From NCBI GenBank assembly GCA_937981765.1, contig CALJOM010000005.1:1-64000 (forward strand): 64,000 bases of DNA, given 5' to 3'. Numbering within the stretch: the stretch's first letter is position 1; every line of letters starts with the position of its first letter. Of this stretch, positions 1 to 8,503 are shown piece after piece. The translations under genes were made by a program, and so were the position numbers. The DNA is from an uncultured Bacteroidales bacterium (GTDB taxonomy: Bacteria > Bacteroidota > Bacteroidia > Bacteroidales > Salinivirgaceae). The notes below the pieces were generated by a model that did no database searches, was not told the origin of the DNA, and worked only from the letters and a program-made list of their open reading frames with translations.

Positions 1-139
1 AATGCATAGAAAAAATATTGAACAACAGACCAAGAAAAAGATTAAATTTTATGACACCAATTGAATATTTTAATTTATATTTAATAAATAATAAAGTTGC
101 ATTTGCAGCTTGAATTCATCTAATTCAAAATCGGTTATT

Positions 140-856
140 ATGAAAAAGCGAATTTTTGTAATGGCATTTGGGATACTTCTCTCGTTTGGTAATGCCCAAG
201 AATCAGAGGTTAATAAAGAGTCAGACCCCGTAAGTTTTGGTGTTGATCTTTATAGCCGATACATTTGGAGGGGACTAGAGTTTAGCGACGCTCCTAATAT
301 TCAACCGTGGATCTCTTGGGGATGGAAAGGTTTAAATCTCATGGTATGGGGCAGTTATGCTGCATCCAAAGATTATTCGGAGGTAGATGTATTTTTTTCC
401 TACACCTGGAAAAACCTTTCCTTAGGAATAAACGATTATTTCAATCCGGCCATAGACACAATCCGGAACGATTACTCTATCTGGAAGAAAACCACAACTT
501 CGCACTTAGTGGAAGCCTACGTAACGTATCAGCTACCATTTGAAAAGGCCCCGTTTAAATTTACCGCCAGTACGTTTTTCTATGGCGCCGACCGGGACGA
601 CGAACTCAAAAATCGTTACTCTACCTACCTTGAGGTTGCCTATCCATTTAAGTCTGGAGATATCGATATACAACTGTTTGCCGGAGCTACCATCGATAAA
701 GGTTACTATGCCGAAAATCCGGGGTTTGTTAATGTGGGAACAAAAGTAGTAAGGAATATCAAGGTTACAGAAACCTTCGAAATTCCGTTGAATGCATCGC
801 TGGTTTTTCATCCGGAAAATAGAAACGTATTTTTAGTTGTAGGAGTATCTTTTTAA
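140..856 (+). CDS. Putative outer-membrane porin-like protein (TorF-type)
   Basis: A 238-residue protein with an N-terminal signal peptide (MKKRIFVMAF... ending near NAQ). The mature part is rich in alternating aromatic strands, with the segment YSRYIWRGLEFSDAPNIQP near residue 38; this Y-x-x-R/W-x-G motif is typical of the TorF/Gcw_chp putative porins. It is probably a small beta-barrel in the outer membrane. The ATG at 140 was chosen because it starts directly at the signal peptide; an in-frame TTG at 110 would add ten unlikely residues. It sits 23 bp upstream of a chemoreceptor gene and is probably co-transcribed with it. The substrate is unknown. The family assignment is by motif and composition only. 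Confidence 0.7.
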   Translation: MKKRIFVMAFGILLSFGNAQESEVNKESDPVSFGVDLYSRYIWRGLEFSDAPNIQPWISWGWKGLNLMVWGSYAASKDYSEVDVFFSYTWKNLSLGINDYFNPAIDTIRNDYSIWKKTTTSHLVEAYVTYQLPFEKAPFKFTASTFFYGADRDDELKNRYSTYLEVAYPFKSGDIDIQLFAGATIDKGYYAENPGFVNVGTKVVRNIKVTETFEIPLNASLVFHPENRNVFLVVGVSF

Positions 857-879
857 TTTAATAAATAAAACCACATAAT

Positions 880-2781
880 ATGAAACCAATCGCTTTTGTT
901 CCACTATCGAGAAAAATGGCCATTATTGTAGGAATAGGCATGTTTTTGCTGGCCTCTCTCATTATTCTTTTTAGCACACAGCAAATCCGGAAAGAGGCCT
1001 TGTTGTCGTCCGAAACCGAAGTTAATGCTCTTGCCGGAGAAATGGCCTTAAAGGTACAATCAGAAATGGAAAAAGCCATGCTCGCATCTCGTGCCATGGC
1101 TGAAGCCCTTTCAGCTGTTGGGAATAGTGTTTCCCCACTGCGAATAACTCGTGAGGCAGCTCAGTTGATGGGAGAAAAAATTTTGTTTTCGAGCTCCGAT
1201 TTTCTGGGATTTACATTGGCATTTGAACCAAACGCTTTCGATGGAGAAGATGCCAAATATGTGAATACCCCTGCTCATGATGCTACCGGAAGGTTTTTAA
1301 CTTATTTAACCAAAATGAGTAATGGGAGAGCTGCGCGAGAGGTTCTGATCGATTACGAAAATCCCGAAAGAGCTCCTTGGTATTGGGAACCCAAGAAACG
1401 AATGAACGAATATGTAACCGAACCTATTATTTATCCTGTTCAAGGGAAAGATGTATTAATGGTATCGTTTATGACTCCCATTATTAATGAAGGTAAATTT
1501 TTGGGTGTTACTGGGATCGATTATCCTATCGATTTTATGCAAAAAATGGTCACCGAGGCTAATTTTTTTAAGGGTCAATATCGTTTGTCCATTCTCTCCA
1601 ACAATGGAATATTTGTTGCTTATAATCAAAGACCTGACTTGATTAACAAATCCGTATCCGAAGAAGATAGTCGCATGGGGTCAAACATCATACAGCGGAT
1701 AAAAAATGGGCAGCATTTTATTGAACAAACAGAGCGGGATTTGATTGTTTATGTGCCGTTTAAAGTTGGAAAATCAGCTGATTTCTGGCAAATTAGAATG
1801 GCAATTCCTTTAACGATTATTCATGACTATGCTAATCGGCTAATGTACAATCAGATAGCAATAGGTCTGGTATTAATTGTTGTGTCGATATTACTGCTTA
1901 TAAGATATGTTTCGCGCTTTATAAAGCCATTGTCGGATTTAGCCATACTAGCTGAAAAAATTTCACAAGGAGATCTTTATATCAACTCGGAATGTGCGCC
2001 CACCAATGATGAAATAGGAAAGGTGCAGATTTCTTTTGTGGAGATGCAACACAAACTACGGGAAATTATTTCGGAAATACAAGCCACAGCCGAAAGCATA
2101 TCCACCGCGAGTAATTATCTTAGTTCGTCTAGTCAAAATATATCACAGGGAGCGTCAGAGCAGGCCTCGAACGCTGAGGAGGTTTCGGCAACCATGGAAC
2201 AGATCACCTCCAACATACAGCACAACACCCTCAATGCTCGCGAGGCCGAAAAGATTACTCAAAGAGTAACCAGGGAAGTTATAGAGAGTGCCGAGTCGGC
2301 CGCTGTTTCTGCCCGAGCCATGAACGATATTGCCGATAAGATTGGATTCATAAACGAAATAGCACGCCAAACCAATATCTTGGCATTGAATGCTGCGGTA
2401 GAGGCAGCCCGGGCCGGAGAATACGGAAAAGGTTTTGCTGTGGTGGCCGCCGAGGTTCGAAAACTTGCAGAACGTAGCCAGATTGCTGCTGTTGAAATTG
2501 ATGAACTATCCAAGAAGGCAAAGGTAATTGCAGGGCAGACCGAAGAGAAAATGCGCCTGTTGGTTCCTGAAATTGAGAAATCAAGCATGTTGATTCAGGA
2601 AATAAGTGCCGCTTCTATGGAGCAGGCTAAAGGGGCAGAGCAGGTTAATTCGTCTATTCAGCAGCTTTCACAGGTTACACAACAGAATGCATCAGCCTCT
2701 GAAGAACTGGCTACTAATGCCGAGGAGATGGCTGCTCGTGCACAAAATATGAAAGAATTAATCGACTTTTTTAACCTATGA
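880..2781 (+). CDS. Methyl-accepting chemotaxis protein with periplasmic Cache domain
   Basis: A 633-residue chemoreceptor. One membrane helix lies at about residues 10-33, followed by a periplasmic double-Cache-type sensor (about 40-315) containing the APWYWEPKK and [11 protein letters not shown] motifs typical of dCache_1. A second helix (about 322-345), a HAMP domain (about 346-400) and a long cytoplasmic coiled coil follow. The hairpin tip near residue 493 carries the conserved [20 protein letters not shown] core. It should signal through CheW/CheA, none of which is encoded here. There is no C-terminal pentapeptide tether. Chemoreceptors are uncommon in Bacteroidota, so this gene and its broken relative at 15.4-17.3 kb are notable. 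Ligand unknown; Cache domains usually bind small organic acids or amino acids. Confidence 0.93.
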   Translation: MKPIAFVPLSRKMAIIVGIGMFLLASLIILFSTQQIRKEALLSSETEVNALAGEMALKVQSEMEKAMLASRAMAEALSAVGNSVSPLRITREAAQLMGEKILFSSSDFLGFTLAFEPNAFDGEDAKYVNTPAHDATGRFLTYLTKMSNGRAAREVLIDYENPERAPWYWEPKKRMNEYVTEPIIYPVQGKDVLMVSFMTPIINEGKFLGVTGIDYPIDFMQKMVTEANFFKGQYRLSILSNNGIFVAYNQRPDLINKSVSEEDSRMGSNIIQRIKNGQHFIEQTERDLIVYVPFKVGKSADFWQIRMAIPLTIIHDYANRLMYNQIAIGLVLIVVSILLLIRYVSRFIKPLSDLAILAEKISQGDLYINSECAPTNDEIGKVQISFVEMQHKLREIISEIQATAESISTASNYLSSSSQNISQGASEQASNAEEVSATMEQITSNIQHNTLNAREAEKITQRVTREVIESAESAAVSARAMNDIADKIGFINEIARQTNILALNAAVEAARAGEYGKGFAVVAAEVRKLAERSQIAAVEIDELSKKAKVIAGQTEEKMRLLVPEIEKSSMLIQEISAASMEQAKGAEQVNSSIQQLSQVTQQNASASEELATNAEEMAARAQNMKELIDFFNL

Positions 2782-2818
2782 TAAAAAAACGGGAGCTCGC
2801 AAAGCTTCCGTTTCGTTT
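2782..2818. terminator. Bidirectional intrinsic terminator
   Basis: A 9-bp stem (ACGGGAGCT / AGCTTCCGT, one G-T pair) with a five-base loop. It is flanked by an A7 run on the left and a T-rich stretch on the right, between the convergent chemoreceptor and DUF486-type genes. The run on the left gives the better U-tract, for the minus-strand gene. Confidence 0.75.
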
Positions 2819-2854
2819 CTGAACAGTTTGAGTGGAGTTAAGAGAAACAGCTCT

Positions 2855-3223
2855 CTATTTTTTGAATATAAAGTATACGGCCAACACTAGAAAGGCAAAG
2901 CCAATTAGGTGATTGCTTCGGATTTCTTCATTTTTGAAAACCAGCAAAGTAAAAATCGAAAAAACTACCAGCGTAATTACTTCTTGCAACACTTTCAACT
3001 CCACTAAGGAGAAGGGACCACCATATCCTTGGTAGCCGATTCGATTGGCCGGAACCTGAAACATATATTCAAAAAGAGCAATAAACCAACTGATAAGGAT
3101 GATGGAAAATAGACCTAATTTTTGAGTCCAACTGAATTGATTAAACTTCAGATGCCCGTACCAGGCAAAGGTCATAAATGTATTCGATAGAATTAGTAAT
3201 ACGATAGTGTAAAGTCCTTTCAT
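2855..3223 (-). CDS. DMT-superfamily small membrane protein (DUF486)
   Basis: A 122-residue protein with four predicted membrane helices (about residues 4-20, 33-53, 75-97 and 102-120). It contains the FEYMFQVPANRIGY segment that is characteristic of DUF486 (PF04342), a half-size relative of drug/metabolite transporters. The length matches the family. The cellular role is not established. It lies downstream of pth on the same strand with a 13-bp gap, so it may be the last gene of an rplY-pth operon ending at the terminator at 2782-2818. Confidence 0.85.
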   Translation of the reverse strand: MKGLYTIVLLILSNTFMTFAWYGHLKFNQFSWTQKLGLFSIILISWFIALFEYMFQVPANRIGYQGYGGPFSLVELKVLQEVITLVVFSIFTLLVFKNEEIRSNHLIGFAFLVLAVYFIFKK

Positions 3224-3236
3224 ATTTATAGAGGTT

Positions 3237-3800
3237 TTACCGGTTATTAAAATGGTTCATAGTATGTTCAATACCCATCAGAACAAAATTTTCGATAGCC
3301 GAACAGGCTACTTCGAATCGTGGAACAATAGTTTTCCATTCCTCCTCACTCCATTTACCCAAAACGTAGTCAACCTGAAAACCTTTGGGATAATTATTCC
3401 CAATTCCAAAACGCAAACGCGAAAAATTCTCCTTTCCAAGTGTTTCCACAATGTGTTTTAGTCCGTTATGTCCTGCATCGGATCCTTTCATTCGAAGCCT
3501 GATTTTTCCCAGTGGTAAGGCAATATCGTCGGTAATAACCAATAGGTTTTGGATCTCTATTTTTTCTGCCTGAAGCCAGTATCTTACTGCTTTCCCACTG
3601 AGATTCATGTATGTTGTTGGTTTAACCAAAAGTACATTTCTGCCCTTTATTCTAAGGGTACATACATCGCTGTATCGGGCTGGTTGAAACACTAAACCCG
3701 CTTTGGCTACGTACATATCCAAAATATCAAAACCCACATTATGGCGTGTATGCTGATATTCTGCACCTATATTTCCTAACCCGACAATCAGATATTTCAT
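3237..3800 (-). CDS. pth: Peptidyl-tRNA hydrolase
   Basis: A 187-residue cytosolic enzyme that releases peptides from prematurely dropped peptidyl-tRNAs so that the tRNA can be recycled. The family signature is complete: GLGNIGAEYQHTRHNVGF at residues 7-24, with Asn9 and the catalytic His19; the TDDIALPLGKIRLR segment, holding the catalytic Asp, near residue 90; and GSDAGHNGLKHI near residue 107. Length is normal. It follows rplY on the minus strand, a pairing common in bacteria, but the 196-bp gap is wide and contains a dyad. Confidence 0.97.
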   Translation of the reverse strand: MKYLIVGLGNIGAEYQHTRHNVGFDILDMYVAKAGLVFQPARYSDVCTLRIKGRNVLLVKPTTYMNLSGKAVRYWLQAEKIEIQNLLVITDDIALPLGKIRLRMKGSDAGHNGLKHIVETLGKENFSRLRFGIGNNYPKGFQVDYVLGKWSEEEWKTIVPRFEVACSAIENFVLMGIEHTMNHFNNR

Positions 3801-3879
3801 TCAAAAAAATCTTTATAAACACTGTAAAATGTGAGTGGGGTTCCAGATTACATCTACTTAGCCTTTATTACACACGGTT

Positions 3880-3935
3880 GTGGAGATATTTGTGATATTA
3901 GACTTAACAAAGCCACAATAGCAAATCTCCTCCAC
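3880..3935. other. Imperfect inverted repeat between rplY and pth
   Basis: GTGGAGATATTTG at 3880-3892 is a near inverted match to CAAATCTCCTCCAC at 3922-3935. The arms can pair through GTGGAG/CTCCAC and ATTTG/CAAAT around a 29-base loop. It lies in the 196-bp gap between two minus-strand genes. It could be an RNA processing or attenuation element. No clear terminator T-run follows it. Confidence 0.35.
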
Positions 3936-3996
3936 GGAATTTGGCAAATCCATGAAGGAGACTATTTGTGAGATGTGGATAATCTCTGATTGAAAA

Positions 3997-4557
3997 TTAC
4001 TCGGCCTTTTGTGTTGCACGGCTGGCACCAATGTTCACAATCACGGTTTGTTTTGGGTCCAGGAAATTAATTCCTTCCATGGAAAGATCAGCAACCTTTA
4101 AGCTATGGCCAACATCAAGCTTACTGATATCGATTTTGATAGTTTCAGGAAGATCGTTAACTATACCTTCTACGGTAAGTTTACGTTTTAGTTGACGCAG
4201 TTTTCCACCTCGCATTACACCAACCGATGAGCCTGTGAGTTCTACAGGAAGGCTTACTTTTACGGGTTTTTTCTTGTCAACTTCAATAAAATCAACATGT
4301 AATAGGCGGTCGGTTACAGGATGAAATTGAACTTCCTGAATAACAGCCTGTAACTTTTCGCCTTCAATGTTAAGATTGAACAAGTACACATCGGGAGTGT
4401 AAATGGCTTTCTGAAAAGGAACATAATCGCCATAGCAATGAATGTTACGGCCGTTGCCATAAATCTCGCATAATACTTTCTCTTCGGCCCGTAGTTTTTT
4501 AGCCGCACTTTTACCAGTTTTGGTACGTTTTTTCAACGACAAATCGAATGTTTTCAT
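3997..4557 (-). CDS. rplY: 50S ribosomal protein L25/general stress protein Ctc
   Basis: A 186-residue 5S rRNA-binding ribosomal protein of the long Ctc/TL5 type. The N-terminal L25 domain (residues 1-90) contains GKSAAKKLRAEEKVLCEIYG and the VQFHPVTDRLLHVDFIEV segment. The C-terminal Ctc beta-domain (about 95-180) contains VPVELTGSSVGVMRGGKL-like sequence and ends in INFLDPKQTVIVNIGASR. It has its own promoter and a structured leader of about 90 nt. The start is fixed by the conserved MKTFDLSLKKR N terminus. Confidence 0.97.
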   Translation of the reverse strand: MKTFDLSLKKRTKTGKSAAKKLRAEEKVLCEIYGNGRNIHCYGDYVPFQKAIYTPDVYLFNLNIEGEKLQAVIQEVQFHPVTDRLLHVDFIEVDKKKPVKVSLPVELTGSSVGVMRGGKLRQLKRKLTVEGIVNDLPETIKIDISKLDVGHSLKVADLSMEGINFLDPKQTVIVNIGASRATQKAE

Positions 4558-4645
4558 AATTAAATTAATTAAGTTGTGTTACTCAAAACCGCTCTCTAGG
4601 ACGGTTTCCCATCACACGACAGATAATTGATTATCTGTAGAATTC
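4558..4645 (-). promoter_or_regulatory. Structured 5' leader of rplY
   Basis: Between the promoter and the rplY start codon, the minus-strand transcript holds two hairpins. One is a perfect 9-bp stem with a two-base loop (arms 4619-4627 and 4630-4638). The other is a 6-bp stem closing a ten-base loop (arms 4586-4591 and 4602-4607). Ribosomal-protein leaders often mediate autoregulation. I do not recognise this as a named family, so function is inferred. Confidence 0.45.
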
Positions 4646-4652
4646 GGGACCG

Positions 4653-4682
4653 CAAAGGTAACTAAATTTATTCAAATTCAAA
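4653..4682 (-). promoter_or_regulatory. Promoter for rplY
   Basis: On the minus strand, TTTG (4679-4682) is followed after 18 bp by TACCTTTG (4653-4660). This matches the Bacteroidota -33/-7 consensus TTTG-N19-TAnnTTTG. Confidence 0.7.
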
Positions 4683-4791
4683 AAAGCAAGAGACTTATTT
4701 TGTGCTACCGGCATATAATTTAATTCTCTAATGTAACCATTGGGTTGTGATGAATTTGTGAAGGCTTTTAAGTGTTGTTTCAAACCAATAG

Positions 4792-4822
4792 TTTCTCCAT
4801 TGCTAAATTTCGATTAGTTTTG
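4792..4822 (+). promoter_or_regulatory. Promoter for the HutD-like gene
   Basis: TTTC (4792-4795), a 19-bp spacer and TAGTTTTG (4815-4822) match the Bacteroidota consensus with one mismatch in the -33 box. The start codon is 22 bp downstream of the -7 box. Confidence 0.65.
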
Positions 4823-4844
4823 CGAGTATTAAGTTTTTTCTGTC

Positions 4845-5411
4845 ATGAAAATTTTTCCTGCAAATAAAACATCAGATTGGCATGGAGGCTCAACGACCGA
4901 GATTTATATTTATCCCGAAGGAGCAACGTATCAACAGCGTAATTTTCAGTTTCGCATAAGTACAGCCACCATTGAAATTTCGGAATCAACGTTTACTTCA
5001 CTGCCCGGTATTCGTCGAAAGATTATGATTTTGGACGGCCAAATTCAGTTGACCCATCGCGGTAATTACAGCAAACAATTAAATAAGTTCGATACCGATA
5101 GTTTTTTAGGAGATTGGGAAACGGTGAGTTTGGGTTATGCCACCGATTTTAACCTGATGTTAACCCACCCGTTCGAGGGAGAAATTATTGCTAAAACGCT
5201 ACATTCTCCGGATACTTTTGAAATTATTACGCCACCGGATACTTTTACAATTTTGCTCTATTGTCACAAAGGAACTGCACAATGTTTTGGAGAAAACTTA
5301 CCAGAGCATTGGGCGGCTGTAATTACAGAAAATGAGATACTCAAAGGTATTAAAATTCAACCCAGAAATTATTGTGAAGTTGTTTTTGCACGTGTGTGGA
5401 AAAAGGTTTAA
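4845..5411 (+). CDS. HutD/Ves family cupin protein
   Basis: A 188-residue protein with the HutD (PF05962) pattern: an N-terminal WHGGSTTEIYIYPEG segment (residues 13-27), FRISTATIEISESTFTSLPG (37-56) and a following beta-rich bicupin-like body. HutD proteins accompany histidine-utilisation genes in some bacteria and the relative Ves is cold-induced in E. coli; a biochemical activity is not firmly known. No hut genes are nearby. An internal duplication gives PDTFEIITPPDTF, with the 12-base unit CCGGATACTTTT repeated 27 bp apart. The next gene begins within about 25 bp, suggesting co-transcription. Confidence 0.8.
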   Translation: MKIFPANKTSDWHGGSTTEIYIYPEGATYQQRNFQFRISTATIEISESTFTSLPGIRRKIMILDGQIQLTHRGNYSKQLNKFDTDSFLGDWETVSLGYATDFNLMLTHPFEGEIIAKTLHSPDTFEIITPPDTFTILLYCHKGTAQCFGENLPEHWAAVITENEILKGIKIQPRNYCEVVFARVWKKV

Positions 5412-5435
5412 TTTTTTTTGAAAAGCGTTTTTTCA

Positions 5436-5984
5436 ATGCCTATCGTATATCATCGGTTTTTGAATGAAAGGGTTGATCTTAATACCGAGACATTAATCTT
5501 GGGAACATTTAATCCCGAAGCTGCTCAAAATTCGGCCAATTATTATTATTCCAGGCCGCATAATCATCTTTGGAAATTACTACCTTTGGCTAAGGGTGAA
5601 GATATCGACCTTCGAGGTGGTTCTAAGGAACAAAAGCTGGAGTTTTGCTATCGACACAAAATCGCATTTGTCGATTTAATTTTTGCAGTTTCTGTTCCGG
5701 AGGGGACAGAAAATAACTACAACGATGCTTTTATTGATAGCCATGTATATCAATGGTACGATATTTTTAGCCTGTTACACAGTTTGCATAACTTGAAACG
5801 AGTTTATTTTACTCGTAAAACCTTTAACGATATACCCTCAATTCGAAAACAGGTGGAATCTGTTAAAGATTTCTGTACATTAAAAGGAATTGTTTTTACC
5901 TATCTACCCACTCCTGCCAGGATCTATAGTTGGCAAAAGCAGTTAATGTGGAATGAAGTTTTTGGTAGGTTGGATACTTTATAA
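5436..5984 (+). CDS. Uracil/hypoxanthine-DNA glycosylase-like protein
   Basis: A 182-residue protein resembling the uracil-DNA glycosylase superfamily, especially the hypoxanthine-DNA glycosylase type. LILGTFNPEAAQNSANYYYS near residue 20 fits motif 1 (G-x-x-P followed by an S..YY..P.N.FW-like segment). The C-terminal YLPTPARIYSWQKQLMW matches motif 2 (L-P-S/T-P followed by K..W). It would excise damaged bases from DNA. The usual catalytic residue cannot be assigned confidently; Asn in GTFNP is a candidate. The start is uncertain: ATG at 5436 was preferred, but a TTG at 5418 preceded by AAAAGG is possible. Confidence 0.6.
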   Translation: MPIVYHRFLNERVDLNTETLILGTFNPEAAQNSANYYYSRPHNHLWKLLPLAKGEDIDLRGGSKEQKLEFCYRHKIAFVDLIFAVSVPEGTENNYNDAFIDSHVYQWYDIFSLLHSLHNLKRVYFTRKTFNDIPSIRKQVESVKDFCTLKGIVFTYLPTPARIYSWQKQLMWNEVFGRLDTL

Positions 5985-6158
5985 GAATTATAAAATCAAC
6001 ACAAAGGGTTAATAAATTTTGTTTTAACTTTGTGATAACAAAATCATTTCACGCATTCCGGATTTGGGTTATTTTTGAACGTTTATTCCCAAAATATCAC
6101 CGCTGGTATAGTTTTTAGCACCGTTTGTAGTTAACAACCGAGCATATGTAAAGTCGAC

Positions 6159-6189
6159 TTGAAACGGCTCAGGGTTAGTTATATTTTTG
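6159..6189 (+). promoter_or_regulatory. Candidate promoter for a small RNA
   Basis: TTGA (6159-6162), a 19-bp spacer and TATTTTTG (6182-6189) fit the Bacteroidota consensus. It points toward the 3' end of the opposing pgpH gene, and no protein gene follows in this orientation. Confidence 0.45.
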
Positions 6190-6225
6190 TATTACTTCAA
6201 AAAGCGTGGCATAATTCTCTTGCCA

Positions 6226-6249
6226 AAAGAAGAAAGGAGTTTTTACTCC
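6226..6249 (-). terminator. Weak intrinsic terminator for the 7TM-HD gene
   Basis: On the minus strand a GGAGT/ACTCC stem with a four-base A loop is followed by TTTCTTCTTTT. The stem is short, so confidence is low. Confidence 0.35.
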
Positions 6250-6340
6250 CAAATGTCTGGTTTCTGGTTGGTTTCAGATTGCCTTGCCCGCCCGGGTCAA
6301 GGCTTTCTGTTTTGGGTAAAGAGGAGAAAAATGTTGGGTT

Positions 6341-8443
6341 TTATTCTTGTTCTACCGGTTCTTCAGGGGGGGGGAAGTCGGGATATTCAATACGAGTGTG
6401 GTAGATATTTTTCAATTTCTCTTTAAAAATTCTTCGGGCTTCTTCAATATCTCTTAAACTAAGATCGCTGTTTCGAAGTTGGTTAGTTTTTAGTATTCCA
6501 TCGATGATTTTGTCCACCAAGGCTTCTATATTTTTATTGCTATAGTTCCTGAGGCTTCGGCTTGCAGCCTCTATAGCGTCGGCTATCATCAATACTGCTG
6601 TTTCCTTTGATTGGGGTAGGGGGCCTTTGTATTGGAAAAGTTTGGGATCGATTTTCTGCTCCGGAGTTGAATTTAGATAGGAACGGTAGAAATAATGTAC
6701 TATTCCATTGCCGTGATGGGTTTGAATAAAGTCAATAATGGGCTGGGGGAGTTTGTGCTGTTTGGCAAGTTCAACTCCTTTTTCAACATGAGATATAATT
6801 ATTTGTGCACTGGCATCGAACGATAAATTTTGATGTGGATTTGCGCCTTGAGCCTGATTTTCAATAAAATAGTTTGGTGAGTAAAGTTTTCCAATATCGT
6901 GATAGAGCGCTCCCACATACACTAGTAGGGGATTCCCTCCGATTTTCCGAATCACACTTTCTGCAAGATTCGATACCTGTAAAGAGTGTTGAAAGGTGCC
7001 AGGGGCAAGTTCGCTCAATTTTCTGAGAAGTGGGTTGCTGGTGTCGGATAGCTCCATAAGCGTGATATCCGACATAAACCCAAACGATTTTTCAAACAGA
7101 TATAAAAGCGGATAACTCCATAAAATTAACATTGCATTGCCGGCAAACCATACGAATTTCATCCATTCTATTTTGTTGATATCGCCCTCTTGCATAAGTG
7201 TAAACGCTACATATACCAGCGAGTAGGCAAAAAACACATTGATAGCGGCGTTTGAAAACTGCGAGCGTCGGATCATGGAGCGAAGGGAGAAAACAGCTAC
7301 GATCCCTGCGATGAATTGCATGAAAATAAACTCGTAGGCGTTTGGTAGGATGAGGCCGGTAATAATAATCAATGCCGAAAAAATGTATATGGCAAAGCGG
7401 GTATCGAAAAATATTCGTATTACAATGGGTATAATGGCAAAGGGTATGAGGTAGATATCAATACTTTTGCTCTGGGATGAAAAGTAGGTAACAGTAAAGG
7501 ATATCATTGCTAGCAGTACGATAAGCACTGTCTTAGGGTTAAACTGGTTTAAACCCTTACGAAAATAAATCATCAGGGAAAGTAATAATGAAGCGGCTAT
7601 GAACGACATTAACAGCCGCCCGGACAAGGCCCAGAGTTGGGCCGGTTTGTCTCTACCGCGGGCTTTATATTCTTTTCGTAACGATTCAAGCAGTAGAAAT
7701 TCTTTCTCGGTAACCACATCGCCACGACTGATAATTCTTTGTCCTTCCTGTACCAAACCGCGGGTAAGAGATAATTCGTTTTGTTGCTTTTGAAGATGGA
7801 GGGAAGTAAAGGTGGAGTCGAATACCAAGGATGAAATTTGAGTATATTTCTTGTCTATGAGGCGAGTTATTGTTTCTTGCCAGTTTCCTTCCGGACATTC
7901 GGATTGTAAAATTCTCTTGAACCGGACAGTTCCAAATTTCTTTTCCGGAAGTTCGCTGGCAAGATATTCTGTAGCCTCGTTGTTATGAACCACCATCACA
8001 ACTTGATTATTTCTTGAGCGGCTTATAGCTGTATCGAGAATTCCGTTATAGAGATACTCTTTGTATTTTATGAGAGCCCGTTCGATACAAGTTTCAGCTA
8101 TTGGGGGAATCTCTTCAGGGTATTGCTTTTTGGCAAAAGCTATGGTCCGTCTAAGTTGTTCTCTAAGCTGTGAGACATCTTTTTCGATTTTTACGGTATC
8201 GAGAATGAAGAATAAGGGATTGTTCTTTTTTAGGCTATCGAGTTCATGTTGAAGTTGTATTTCCGACTTATAAATTGGAAAGCTAAATGGTGCTATAAGG
8301 TTTTCATCGGTCCATGGGGCCCCGATTTTGTAATCGTGACGGAATATTCTCTCGCCAGGTAACAGCAGGAAAATGGTTGCTGTCATGGTGAGCAGAAGTA
8401 CTATTTGCAGTAGGATCGATCTGTTTTCCGTCTCCCTTTTCAT
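6341..8443 (-). CDS. pgpH: PgpH-type 7TM-HD cyclic-di-nucleotide phosphodiesterase
   Basis: A 700-residue inner-membrane protein. It has an N-terminal membrane anchor (residues 10-28), an extracytoplasmic 7TMR-HDED-like region (about 40-265), a block of seven membrane helices (about 275-465) and a cytoplasmic HD domain with LVYVGALYHDIGKLYSPNYF near residue 515 and the later THHG motif. This is the architecture of Listeria PgpH, which hydrolyses c-di-AMP; the same substrate is inferred here. A 9-base C run on the coding strand (plus-strand G9 at 6366-6374) lies eleven codons from the end and encodes three prolines. A slip there would change only the last residues. Confidence 0.9.
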   Translation of the reverse strand: MKRETENRSILLQIVLLLTMTATIFLLLPGERIFRHDYKIGAPWTDENLIAPFSFPIYKSEIQLQHELDSLKKNNPLFFILDTVKIEKDVSQLREQLRRTIAFAKKQYPEEIPPIAETCIERALIKYKEYLYNGILDTAISRSRNNQVVMVVHNNEATEYLASELPEKKFGTVRFKRILQSECPEGNWQETITRLIDKKYTQISSLVFDSTFTSLHLQKQQNELSLTRGLVQEGQRIISRGDVVTEKEFLLLESLRKEYKARGRDKPAQLWALSGRLLMSFIAASLLLSLMIYFRKGLNQFNPKTVLIVLLAMISFTVTYFSSQSKSIDIYLIPFAIIPIVIRIFFDTRFAIYIFSALIIITGLILPNAYEFIFMQFIAGIVAVFSLRSMIRRSQFSNAAINVFFAYSLVYVAFTLMQEGDINKIEWMKFVWFAGNAMLILWSYPLLYLFEKSFGFMSDITLMELSDTSNPLLRKLSELAPGTFQHSLQVSNLAESVIRKIGGNPLLVYVGALYHDIGKLYSPNYFIENQAQGANPHQNLSFDASAQIIISHVEKGVELAKQHKLPQPIIDFIQTHHGNGIVHYFYRSYLNSTPEQKIDPKLFQYKGPLPQSKETAVLMIADAIEAASRSLRNYSNKNIEALVDKIIDGILKTNQLRNSDLSLRDIEEARRIFKEKLKNIYHTRIEYPDFPPPEEPVEQE

Positions 8444-8503
8444 ACGAACTCCAGATTATCGTAAAAACACTTTTGTTTCGATAAGGTTCTGATTTTATTC
8501 AAT

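Larger units (their letters stand above)
5985..6340. other. 356-bp gene-free region with promoter-like and hairpin elements
   Basis: No convincing protein gene lies here. Visible elements are a -7-like TAACTTTG (6025-6032) inside a small dyad (TTTTGTT 6018-6024 / AACAAAA 6037-6043), a fuller rightward promoter match (6159-6189), a GGAGT/ACTCC hairpin (6236-6249), and a strong C/G-rich hairpin (6282-6302) followed by CTTTCTGTTTT. Together the last three could bound a short rightward RNA of about 110 nt. Confidence 0.4.

Noticed and set aside
2-64. Short frame at the left edge ending TGA, possibly the tail of an upstream gene
   Set aside because: Only 20 codons are visible, Lys-rich and without a recognisable motif, so it cannot be told from chance.
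6159-6426. Two overlapping plus-strand frames of about 80 codons near the end of the 7TM-HD gene
   Set aside because: They overlap the real minus-strand gene, share no family features and end inside it; the DNA is better explained as promoter and hairpin elements.
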